Part shown: in pieces, positions 1 through 5,428 of the stretch
How positions within the stretch are numbered: position 1 is the stretch's first letter
How the letters are laid out: every line of letters begins with the position of its first letter
Origin: UBA1388 sp964555515
Lineage (GTDB): Bacteria; Patescibacteriota; Microgenomatia; UBA1400; PJMF01
Length of the DNA stretch: 8,857 nt
Assembly: GCA_964555515.1 (NCBI GenBank)
Contig: CAZKSJ010000037.1
Coordinates: 1 to 8,857, forward strand
Direction: 5' to 3'
Translations under genes and position numbers: made by a program
Notes under the pieces: model-generated
Told to the model about the DNA's origin: nothing
What the model saw: the letters and a program-made list of their open reading frames with translations, nothing else
Databases searched by the model: none

Positions 1-12
1 TTGACCTACTTT

Positions 13-45
13 CACGATTACCTTTCCTTTCCGAAAAGTATCGTG
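13..45. repeat. Imperfect hairpin just downstream of avd
   Basis: The arms at 13-26 and 33-45 pair in 12 base pairs with one bulged base (19) and one mismatch (22/37), around a 6-base loop. The structure begins three bases after the avd stop codon, in the gap where DGRs normally place the template repeat. Neither strand has a run of T after the stem, so it is not a typical intrinsic terminator. It could be an RNA structure at the 5' border of the template RNA, but that is inference because the rest of the element is outside the window. Confidence 0.45.
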
Positions 46-47
46 CC

Positions 48-374
48 TTATTCAGCCGTCAACTGCTTGGAAATTGATTCAATTTTCTTATTGAGACTGA
101 TAAACTTTTTTAAACTGACTTGTTTCAGGTCGCGGGTTAGCCGTAAATAGAGTCTGATTACTTCTACATTTTCCCGAGCAGATTGCAAAAGCCGTTTTTT
201 CTGCCTGCTGGAATTAGCCCTATAGATATTAGTAATAAGATCTATGGCTTCATTTTTAAAATTTTCACCCAGAGTATATTTATAATCACGACTGAAATTT
301 TTCACCACCTGAAAAAGCTCCACCAGCAAATCATAGCTGGTTTTGTACACCGGTAGATGGTTGTAGGTCGCCAT
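48..374 (-). CDS. avd: Avd-like four-helix-bundle accessory protein of a diversity-generating retroelement
   Basis: This 108-residue basic protein matches the bacterial Avd (accessory variability determinant) pattern. It opens with LPVYKTSYDLLVELF, followed by a NFSRDYKYTLGENFKNEAI block, then a helix with IYRANSSRQKK, then a VIRLYLRLTRDLKQVSLKKF block, which together make four amphipathic helices. Family members form a barrel-shaped pentamer that binds the DGR reverse transcriptase and template RNA and is needed for mutagenic cDNA synthesis. Length is normal for the family, so the gene looks intact. It lies 39 bases downstream of the FISUMP target gene on the same strand, the standard target-avd-TR-RT order. 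The ATG has no Shine-Dalgarno sequence; a TAAAAT box sits exactly six bases before it. The related 23S rRNA intervening-sequence proteins share the fold, but the target-gene neighbour favours Avd. Confidence 0.9.
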   Translation of the reverse strand: MATYNHLPVYKTSYDLLVELFQVVKNFSRDYKYTLGENFKNEAIDLITNIYRANSSRQKKRLLQSARENVEVIRLYLRLTRDLKQVSLKKFISLNKKIESISKQLTAE

Positions 375-380
375 AGAAAA

Positions 381-386
381 ATTTTA
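381..386 (-). promoter_or_regulatory. Candidate -10 box giving a leaderless avd transcript
   Basis: Read on the minus strand this is TAAAAT, five of six matches to TATAAT. Its last base is at -7 if transcription starts on the A of the avd ATG (374). No convincing -35 lies at 16-18 bases; a TTGACA at 403-398 is too close (11 bases). The gap is AT-rich, so a chance match is possible, and avd may simply be read through from the target gene. Confidence 0.3.
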
Positions 387-413
387 AATAGTCAAATTGT
401 CAAAATAGCCAAG

Positions 414-1232
414 CTAGTCCTTAAGACAGCGCACTGAAAAGCCGTCCGCCTTGTCGCTCGTACTCCGGTTGACTCGCGCCTCTGCGGAATAGAGGTACCG
501 TCTCAAGGCATTGCTGCCAGACTGCAGAGACGACCAGAAGTCCGTGCGCGAACCCTGATCGAAGAACGACCCACTGGTGCGGCGGTTGCCGGCCAACAGC
601 CCTTCAAATCCTGAGTCACCACCCGTTTTTAAGAGCGTGCCCTCATTCGTTCCCAGCCAGCCCAAGGTACTGGTATCAAAGGGAAAATCAGTAGCACAGG
701 TACCTGACTCACAGACGGCGCGTTCCAGGGTAGTCCAGTCATCATGGCTGGGTATATGCCAGCCGGTAGGGCAGATGCCCTGAGCTCCGGCCATTACCGA
801 ACCACACATAGCTTGATCCCACTGGTACAGACCACCATAGGTGATGCAGTTTGCGTCTGAATCTGCATAACAGTACTTGTCAATGCTGGCGCAACTGCTG
901 CCTTGTTCTGTATTGCCATTGACACGGGTGCCCACATTCATATTCTCCGCCATCCAGCACTGGCTGCCAATTAAAACAGTGGTGTACTCCTGGCTGTCTC
1001 GGCTGTCTGTCCAAACCTCTCCGCACGTAAAATCAACACTCAAAGATAAAGATACCTGACCATTAACCGTGTCCACGGTGACGTTTTCTGTTGAAGCCAC
1101 CTTGCTTGTATCGCTAATATTATCTGTGACCGGACTGCTTGCCAGAATATATCCCACACCTCCGAAAACTGCCAAGACACTTGCCAGAAAGATTAAAATA
1201 AATACTCGCTTGTTCCCTGCCAAATGTTTCAT
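414..1232 (-). CDS. FISUMP-domain surface protein, predicted DGR target (variable protein)
   Basis: The protein has 272 residues. Residues 9-32 form a single hydrophobic segment (signal peptide or N-terminal anchor), so the rest is predicted to be extracytoplasmic. Residues ~66-272 match the Fibrobacter succinogenes major paralogous (FISUMP) domain, a C-type-lectin/formylglycine-generating-enzyme-like fold: TTVLIGSQCWMAENMNVGT, GLYQWDQAMCG, GICPTGWHIPSHDDW, then FWSS and the ending GFSVRCLKD. Ten cysteines (70, 92, 114, 121, 129, 143, 154, 174, 179, 269) suit a disulfide-stabilised exported protein. In DGR targets of this family the last ~60 residues are the ligand-binding face that is rewritten; here residues 211-272 fit that. 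The avd gene follows directly. The ATG start has no Shine-Dalgarno sequence and a G-rich leader of about 55 bases. The ligand cannot be read from sequence. The domain call is strong; the DGR-target role rests on the domain, the C-terminal pattern and the avd neighbour. Confidence 0.88.
   Translation of the reverse strand: MKHLAGNKRVFILIFLASVLAVFGGVGYILASSPVTDNISDTSKVASTENVTVDTVNGQVSLSLSVDFTCGEVWTDSRDSQEYTTVLIGSQCWMAENMNVGTRVNGNTEQGSSCASIDKYCYADSDANCITYGGLYQWDQAMCGSVMAGAQGICPTGWHIPSHDDWTTLERAVCESGTCATDFPFDTSTLGWLGTNEGTLLKTGGDSGFEGLLAGNRRTSGSFFDQGSRTDFWSSLQSGSNALRRYLYSAEARVNRSTSDKADGFSVRCLKD
417..602 (-). other. Predicted DGR variable region (VR) at the 3' end of the target gene
   Basis: This segment encodes residues 211-272. 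Positions 421-600 are about 61% G+C by hand count (109 of 180), while the adjoining 361-420 is 33%. Adenine is only 17% (31 of 180) on the coding strand, as expected where template adenines have been replaced by other bases. At many positions where FISUMP homologues and DGR templates usually encode Asn (AAC/AAT), this protein has Arg, Ser, Asp, Tyr, Leu or Glu: candidates are R218, S220, D225, R229, D231, R244, Y246, Y248, E251, S257, S259, D260 and D263. The invariant framework (FWSS, SGSNA, VNR, GFSVRCLKD) remains. The ending that encodes GFSVRC would be the initiation-of-mutagenic-homing end. The exact 5' border is a guess without the template. Confidence 0.7.
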
Positions 1233-1255
1233 AACGAATGGTGCTGAAAAAAACT

Positions 1256-1275
1256 CCCAACCCTAATCCCAACCC
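1256..1275 (-). promoter_or_regulatory. G-quadruplex motif in the leader of the DGR target gene
   Basis: On the minus strand four GGG tracts are separated by loops of 2, 4 and 2 bases, so the segment satisfies the GGG-N(1-7) quadruplex rule. It is two copies of an 8-base unit (GGGTTGGG) joined by ATTA. It lies 23 bases upstream of the target ATG and inside the leader predicted from the promoter at 1295-1324, so it would be present as RNA. A run of seven T follows it. Quadruplex formation and any effect on translation are inference. Confidence 0.5.
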
Positions 1276-1294
1276 TAAGAAGGTTCATGATATG

Positions 1295-1324
1295 AGGATA
1301 CAAAGAAAAGGGATTGGATGTCAA
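1295..1324 (-). promoter_or_regulatory. Candidate sigma-70-type promoter for the DGR target gene
   Basis: The minus strand has a perfect TTGACA at 1324-1319, an 18-base spacer, and TATCCT (four of six) at 1300-1295. Transcription would begin near 1288, giving a leader of about 55 bases that includes the G-quadruplex motif. The -35 match is strong and the -10 is moderate. Confidence 0.5.
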
Positions 1325-1336
1325 GCTACAGTCTTG

Positions 1337-1389
1337 TCTCACACAAGATGAGCATGAAATAAAGTTTGTTTCTCACACAAGGCGAGCAT
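1337..1389. repeat. Pair of 19-bp near-identical direct repeats, period 34 bp
   Basis: TCTCACACAAG-nn-GAGCAT occurs at 1337-1355 and again at 1371-1389, differing only in the two central bases (AT versus GC). The first copy overlaps a small inverted repeat, CTTGT at 1333-1337 with ACAAG at 1343-1347, which is partly kept in the second copy. The pair lies just upstream of the target-gene promoter, so it could be a tandem binding site for a regulator. It may also be a remnant of a duplication. No protein is known to bind it from this evidence. Confidence 0.55.
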
Positions 1390-1413
1390 CCGGCCAATTT
1401 CATTAATTTGCTG

Positions 1414-1435
1414 GGCACCAATGCCGCTTGGTGCC
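1414..1435. repeat. Perfect 8-bp inverted repeat (hairpin)
   Basis: GGCACCAA at 1414-1421 pairs perfectly with TTGGTGCC at 1428-1435 around a 6-base loop. It sits in the 273-base gap between the tRNA and the target gene. Neither strand has an immediate T run, so it is a weak candidate for an intrinsic terminator. It could end the tRNA transcript by another route, be a dyad operator, or be part of a small RNA. Confidence 0.5.
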
Positions 1436-1505
1436 GTAGGCTTTATTTGCCCTAATTTTTAATAATAGTGCAGAAATAGCTACTTCTTCTAGGTTTTTGC
1501 ATCTG

Positions 1506-1579
1506 TGAGCCGGGAAGGATTCGAACCCTCGACCAGTAAGGTATAAGCTTACCGCTCTAACCAGCTGAGCTACCGGCTC
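1506..1579 (-). tRNA. tRNA-Ile with anticodon UAU
   Basis: The 74-base gene folds as a complete cloverleaf. The acceptor stem pairs GAGCCGG with CCGGCTC (7 bp), followed by A73. The D stem pairs GCTC with GAGC, with loop AGCTGGTTA. The anticodon stem pairs GTAAG with CTTAC around the 7-base loop CTTATAC. The variable loop has five bases, and the T stem pairs GAGGG with CCTTC around TTCGAAT. U33 is followed by TAT at 1545-1543, so the anticodon is UAU, which reads AUA (Ile). CCA is not encoded; the genome continues CAG. Most bacteria instead read AUA with a CAU-anticodon tRNA modified to lysidine by TilS; UAU is known in a few, such as Mycoplasma mobile. AUA codons are used here, for example at 3367-3369 and 3493-3495 in the ABC ATPase. 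Confidence 0.93.
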
Positions 1580-1595
1580 ACTTTAAGGTAGTGTT

Positions 1596-1601
1596 ATTAT
1601 A
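1596..1601 (-). promoter_or_regulatory. Candidate -10 box for the tRNA
   Basis: A perfect TATAAT on the minus strand ends 16 bases before the tRNA 5' end, so transcription would begin near 1589 with a 5' leader of about ten bases for RNase P to remove. No good -35 is seen at the expected distance. Confidence 0.5.
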
Positions 1602-1661
1602 CACGTCTGCAGATCTGAAAATCTGGATTAATATCCTCTGTCTGTAGGTCATCTAGAAAAG

Positions 1662-1670
1662 TGTTAGAAT
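1662..1670 (+). promoter_or_regulatory. Extended -10 promoter for the exporter operon
   Basis: TGTTAGAAT matches the extended -10 form TGnTAtaAT with five of six core bases. Transcription would begin near 1677, two bases before the ATG at 1679. The same bases overlap the alternative GTG start at 1661, which argues that the GTG is not the real start. Confidence 0.5.
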
Positions 1671-1678
1671 ATACAGTT

Positions 1679-2728
1679 ATGAAAGCCAGAGTAAAAAGAT
1701 TGATTAGAACTCCATATTTCTGGGCTAAAGAGCATTGGCTGCTAAGTCTAATTATTTTGATTGGACTGTTGGCAGTTGGTTATTACCTTTATCAGCGCAC
1801 AATTAAAAACGAAGCTGAATTAACCTTTATCAATCCTCAACGGGAAAATTTAGTCAAGACGCTTGAAGTGTCTGGCTTAGTTGACGCTAGCGAAAAGGCA
1901 CGTCTTCGTTTTATTGTGGGTGGGAAAGTGGTTTATATTGGTGCCAAAGAGGGTGATGCTGTTAAAAAATGGCAAACTATCGCTACCATTGACCAGGCTA
2001 CCCTTAACAAACAACTCCAACAAGATTTGAATAACTACATGAAAGAACGTTGGGATTGGGAGGAGACTAGAGATAATATTAAGGATCGAGCAATTGATAC
2101 CACGGAAAGACGGAGCGTGGATAAAGAACAGTGGGATCTGGAAAACCAAGTTTTAAACGTGGAGATCAGAGACATTGCCATTAATAACACTGTCTTGTCT
2201 GCTCCATTTGATGGCGTTTTGACTGTTGCCCCCACCGCTGTGGCTGGCGTACAGTTGCTGGCATCAGACTATTTCGAGATTGTAAACCCCGATTCTTTGC
2301 AGTTTCTAGCTGAAGTTGATGAGGCCGATATCTCATTGGTTAAACCTGGGCAACAAGCAACCATTACGTTGGACGCCTACCCAGATCAAGAATATGAAAC
2401 TTGGGTTGATTATGTGGCATATACCAGTAGTCAAAGCACTAGTGGCACAGTTTTCCGCGTCAAGTTTCCAATAAATCATTTGGGAGGAATTGAGTTATTT
2501 AGATTGGGCATGAATGGTGACATCAATATTTTTCTTGACGAAAGAACCAATGTAATCACCGTGCCAATTATCGCAACCAAAGCGAGAGACGGCAAAGTCT
2601 TGGTTGATGTCAAGCAGCCAGATGGCACAACTACAGAAAGAGAAATTCAGGTGGGCTTGGAAACTGATGAAAAATATGAAGTCCTAGGTGGTATCACCGA
2701 GGCAGATGAAATTTTATTACCTGAATAA
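1679..2728 (+). CDS. Membrane-fusion (MacA/YknX-like) subunit of an ABC exporter
   Basis: The protein has 349 residues from the ATG. A basic N terminus is followed by one membrane helix (residues ~20-39, LLSLIILIGLLAVGYYLYQ). Next come a split biotinyl-lipoyl-like domain (VGGKVVYIGAKEGDAVKKWQ, closing at LSAPFDGVLTVAPTAVAGV), a charged helical hairpin between them (~100-160), a beta-barrel (LQFLAEVDEADISLVKPGQ) and a membrane-proximal beta domain (~280-349). This order is that of HlyD/MacA adaptor proteins, which link a MacB-type transporter to the outside or, in monoderms, form a channel-like cap outside the membrane. The helical hairpin of about 60 residues is short. A GTG at 1661 could add six residues, but it overlaps the -10 box and has no Shine-Dalgarno sequence. 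The ATPase gene follows after five bases, so they share one operon. Confidence 0.85.
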   Translation: MKARVKRLIRTPYFWAKEHWLLSLIILIGLLAVGYYLYQRTIKNEAELTFINPQRENLVKTLEVSGLVDASEKARLRFIVGGKVVYIGAKEGDAVKKWQTIATIDQATLNKQLQQDLNNYMKERWDWEETRDNIKDRAIDTTERRSVDKEQWDLENQVLNVEIRDIAINNTVLSAPFDGVLTVAPTAVAGVQLLASDYFEIVNPDSLQFLAEVDEADISLVKPGQQATITLDAYPDQEYETWVDYVAYTSSQSTSGTVFRVKFPINHLGGIELFRLGMNGDINIFLDERTNVITVPIIATKARDGKVLVDVKQPDGTTTEREIQVGLETDEKYEVLGGITEADEILLPE

Positions 2729-2733
2729 ATCAC

Positions 2734-3513
2734 ATGATCCTGCAGTTAAAAAATGTTTCAAAATACTATCGGCTGGGTGATACGCTAATTAGAGCGCTTG
2801 ATCATGTAGATTTTTCTATCAAAGCGGGCGAGTTTGTGGCAATTATGGGACCTTCTGGTTCAGGAAAATCTACTTTTTTGCAGGTCGCGAGCATGCTCGC
2901 AACTCCCTCTAAAGGTCAGGTTTTTCTGAACGGTCAGGACGTTACCACCTATAACGAAGTGGAGCGAGCACGCTTACGGAACAAAGAAATTGGTTTTATT
3001 TTCCAATCATTTAATCTCTTGGCTCGCACTTCAGCACTTGATAATGTTAGTTTGCCATTGATTTACGCTAAAGTGAAGCAATCGGAGCGCAAAAGACGTT
3101 CCCGTGAAGTATTAGAAAGACTGGGGTTGGGTGACAGACTACACAACACCCCTGCCCAACTCTCTGGGGGTCAACAACAACGAGTGGCTGTCGCCAGAGC
3201 ATTGGTTAATGACCCCCTGATTATCTTTGCCGATGAGCCAACTGGCAATTTAGATTCAAAAGCTGGTGAAGAAATTGAAAAAATATTGATTGAGCTTCAT
3301 CAAGGCGGCCGAACAATCATTATGGTTACTCATGAAGAAGAAATTGCCGCTATCGCGGAACGATTAATACATTTTAAAGACGGCAAAATTGTGAGTGATG
3401 AGAAGCAAGTCCCAAAAAGAAAAAAGACTCCCGTCAAGAAAATTGCTGACCACAAATCATCTGGCAAGACACAAAAAATCAAGCATAAAAAAATATACAA
3501 ATCAACAAAATGA
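2734..3513 (+). CDS. MacB/LolD-type ABC transporter ATPase
   Basis: The protein has 259 residues and all ATP-binding-cassette motifs: an A-loop Tyr near residue 11, Walker A GPSGSGKST (39-47), Q-loop Gln91 in FIFQSFNLL, signature LSGGQQQR (143-150), Walker B LIIFADEPTGNLD (162-174) and switch His200 in VTHEEE. This is the cytoplasmic engine of a MacB-class exporter, which couples ATP hydrolysis to conformational movement of the permease. Family members usually stop near residue 225; this one adds a Lys-rich tail (~223-259, KKTPVKKIADHKSSGKTQK) likely to be disordered and strongly positive. The gene starts five bases after the fusion-protein gene, and its TGA overlaps the permease ATG (ATGA at 3510-3513), so translational coupling is likely. 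No Shine-Dalgarno sequence is visible. Confidence 0.93.
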   Translation: MILQLKNVSKYYRLGDTLIRALDHVDFSIKAGEFVAIMGPSGSGKSTFLQVASMLATPSKGQVFLNGQDVTTYNEVERARLRNKEIGFIFQSFNLLARTSALDNVSLPLIYAKVKQSERKRRSREVLERLGLGDRLHNTPAQLSGGQQQRVAVARALVNDPLIIFADEPTGNLDSKAGEEIEKILIELHQGGRTIIMVTHEEEIAAIAERLIHFKDGKIVSDEKQVPKRKKTPVKKIADHKSSGKTQKIKHKKIYKSTK

Positions 3514-4715
3514 ATGATATTTTAGAAATTGCCCTTAAATCAATCATGCTCAACAAGGTGAGGTCATTTTTGACCATGTTAGGAGTGATCATTGGTGTTA
3601 GTTCAGTAGTCGTGCTAACAGCCATTGGCACTGGTTTGTCTGCCTATGTGACTGAAGAATTTAACGCCCTGGGCGCCAATACGCTTTATATTTTCCCTGG
3701 AGATATTTTTGGCGAAGGTGGAGGTTTTAGTGCAGAATCAAGTGCCACGAGTTTAACCGGTAGTAAACTGACGATGGCAGATGTGACTAAACTCAAAAGG
3801 CTAAGGGAGCATGTGGCCGAAGTCTCGCCGCTGAGCATTGGCTCGGCCAAGGCCTCATATCGATCTAACAACAAAACCGTCAGCGTGGTGGGTAGCACTC
3901 CCAATATTGAGGAAACTTTCAACGTACCAGCTGCTATCGGTGGCTTTTTCACTGAACAGCAATTGGATGGTGGTGATAGAGTAGTCGTACTTGGTTGGCA
4001 AATTGCCGAAGATCTCTTTGGCAGCATTGATCCTATCGGAAAAAAGATTAAATTAGGTGAAACAAGCTTTACCGTCATTGGAGTAGTTGAAGAAAAAGGC
4101 GGCGGTTTTGGCGGCCCAGGATTCGACACCTATGTTTATATGCCCATTAGCACCTTTTCTAAAATCTATGACGATGATTCTTTAGTCAGAATTGTTGTTA
4201 AAACTACAACTATAGAGAATGTTACAGAACATAAAAAAGCAATTGAAAATCTATTTCTTGAAAGACTCAAGGATGATGAATTTTCTGTTGTTGATCAATC
4301 AGAAATCTTAAGCAGTATTAATCAAATATTGGGAGTTTTAACAGCCGCATTGGGTGGCATCGCCGGCATCTCTTTGGTAGTGGGCGGTATCGGGATTATG
4401 AATATCATGCTTGTCTCTGTTACAGAAAGAACACGCGAAATTGGCCTACGCAAAGCCTTAGGAGCTACCCCAAATATGATCTTAATTCAATTTTTGATTG
4501 AGGCGGCCGTATTATCGGTTTTAGGAGGAGGAATTGGGTTAATTATTGCCTATTTTGGTACCCTTGCCCTTCAGGCTTTCTTCCCGGCCGCCATTACTTG
4601 GCAGGCGATTGTCCTCGCTCTCAGTGTTTCTACCATTGTGGGCTTAATTTTTGGAGCTGCTCCGGCAAACAGAGCTGCCAAGCTTTCACCAATTGAAGCG
4701 CTTAGATATGAGTAG
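3510..4715 (+). CDS. MacB/YknZ-like FtsX-family ABC permease
   Basis: The protein has 401 residues. An N-terminal amphipathic segment (MNDILEIALKSIMLNKVRS) leads into membrane helix 1 (~20-42, with TMLGVIIGVSSVVVLTAIG). A MacB periplasmic-core-like extracytoplasmic domain follows (~45-265, including VVVLGWQIAEDLFG and DPIGKKIKLG). The C-terminal FtsX domain has three further helices (~268-395) with VSVTERTREIGLRKALGAT between helices 2 and 3, and the typical ending SPIEALRYE. Four helices plus a large outer domain define type VII (MacB-like) exporters, which move substrates from the outer face of the membrane by mechanotransmission. A flexible Gly/Ser-rich stretch (GEGGGFSAESSATSLTGS) lies near the start of the outer domain. 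With the two preceding genes it forms a complete MacAB/YknXYZ-like unit. The substrate is unknown; peptides, antibiotics and lipoproteins are known for relatives. Confidence 0.92.
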   Translation: MNDILEIALKSIMLNKVRSFLTMLGVIIGVSSVVVLTAIGTGLSAYVTEEFNALGANTLYIFPGDIFGEGGGFSAESSATSLTGSKLTMADVTKLKRLREHVAEVSPLSIGSAKASYRSNNKTVSVVGSTPNIEETFNVPAAIGGFFTEQQLDGGDRVVVLGWQIAEDLFGSIDPIGKKIKLGETSFTVIGVVEEKGGGFGGPGFDTYVYMPISTFSKIYDDDSLVRIVVKTTTIENVTEHKKAIENLFLERLKDDEFSVVDQSEILSSINQILGVLTAALGGIAGISLVVGGIGIMNIMLVSVTERTREIGLRKALGATPNMILIQFLIEAAVLSVLGGGIGLIIAYFGTLALQAFFPAAITWQAIVLALSVSTIVGLIFGAAPANRAAKLSPIEALRYE

Positions 4716-4727
4716 TGCTATGCGTAG

Positions 4728-4736
4728 TGGTAAGAT
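4728..4736 (+). promoter_or_regulatory. Weak extended -10 upstream of the anchored Ser-rich gene
   Basis: TGGTAAGAT fits TGnTAnnAT with four of six core bases. Transcription would begin near 4743, 20 bases before the next ATG. There is no clear -35. Read-through from the exporter operon is equally likely. Confidence 0.25.
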
Positions 4737-4762
4737 GGTGCTAAAACAAATAATCGATAGCA

Positions 4763-5401
4763 ATGTCCAAAATTCAAATCCTGCTCCTTATTGTTCTCGT
4801 ATTTAGTATTACCTATGGCGTGGTAAATCACTCTCAAACAAGAAAATATTTTCCCGATCAGGTGATACAAATAGTTGATAAAATGAATATTGGTCAACTC
4901 AAATTTTCTCTTCCCAATTATGACCAACTCAGCTCGCATCTCTCGCTAGGTAGTTTGCCCCAAAATAAATTCACTCGTTGGCTAAAAACTAATGTTACAC
5001 AATTGACTGAAAATACCGCATCAAGTGCAGAAAACAAAGTGGCAAGCGATGAACAAAGTTCGCACATTAGCTCGGAAGACAGCAGCTCAGATGCTCCCAT
5101 CAACACCAATGCTCAATCATCCATCGAAGAAGATGAGGAGAGCGCCGATAATTTAAGCTCCGCTGAGCCGGCTGGACAAGAATCATCATACGCTACTAAG
5201 CAGATCAAAACTCTAACTAGTCGGGCAGTAGAGATTGGTGAGGAAACTAAAAAAGTGTTGGGTGCCAGCATTCAACCAGTTGAACACGAAGCCGAAGGAG
5301 AGAAACCAATTTATCAATCAGTTATTGAGTCAGGCATGTATTACTACTGCAAGCAAGTTGTAACAGACTACGAAAAAAGCCACCCCACCGATAATCAGTG
5401 A
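4763..5401 (+). CDS. Membrane-anchored Ser/Glu-rich protein of unknown function
   Basis: I do not recognise this 212-residue protein. Residues 4-20 form one hydrophobic helix (IQILLLIVLVFSITYGV), probably an uncleaved anchor. Residues ~95-155 are low-complexity, rich in Ser, Glu, Asp and Asn (SSHISSEDSSSDAP, SIEEDEESADNLSSAEP), and look like an extended linker. Residues ~165-212 are more ordered and carry one Cys in YYYCKQVVTDYEKSH. The gene lies 47 bases downstream of the permease on the same strand, so it may be the last gene of the exporter operon. A role as an accessory or surface stalk is a guess. The ATG has no Shine-Dalgarno sequence. The stop lies 27 bases from the convergent ATPase stop, with no clear terminator between. 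Confidence 0.75.
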   Translation: MSKIQILLLIVLVFSITYGVVNHSQTRKYFPDQVIQIVDKMNIGQLKFSLPNYDQLSSHLSLGSLPQNKFTRWLKTNVTQLTENTASSAENKVASDEQSSHISSEDSSSDAPINTNAQSSIEEDEESADNLSSAEPAGQESSYATKQIKTLTSRAVEIGEETKKVLGASIQPVEHEAEGEKPIYQSVIESGMYYYCKQVVTDYEKSHPTDNQ

Positions 5402-5428
5402 TCAACACCCTATCGATCTCAACTCAGT

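Noticed and set aside
1..47. Possible template repeat inside the window
   Set aside because: These bases show no match to the variable region at 417-602; any template must lie further left.
577..1266. Several plus-strand open frames opposite the FISUMP gene
   Set aside because: They are antisense shadows of a gene whose minus-strand translation matches a known domain throughout.
1256..1276. Telomere-like TTAGGG repeat suggesting a chromosome end or eukaryotic contamination
   Set aside because: Only two short units are present, inside a clearly bacterial leader; it is better described as a quadruplex motif.
1337..1389. Direct repeats as a mini CRISPR array
   Set aside because: Only two 19-bp copies with a 15-bp spacer, an internal mismatch pair and no cas genes.
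1465..1500. Small hairpin after the tRNA as its terminator
   Set aside because: The stem is about six pairs with a G-T wobble and no T run follows on the minus strand.
1661..1678. GTG at 1661 as the start of the fusion-protein gene (+6 residues)
   Set aside because: It overlaps the extended -10 box and lacks a Shine-Dalgarno sequence; the ATG at 1679 begins the expected basic N terminus before the membrane helix.
3686..4129. 147-residue open frame on the minus strand inside the permease gene
   Set aside because: Pro/Ser-rich translation without motifs, opposite a strongly conserved coding gene; a shadow frame.
5402..5428. Bidirectional terminator between the convergent genes
   Set aside because: The 27-base gap contains GATC words but no stem with a T tail in either direction.
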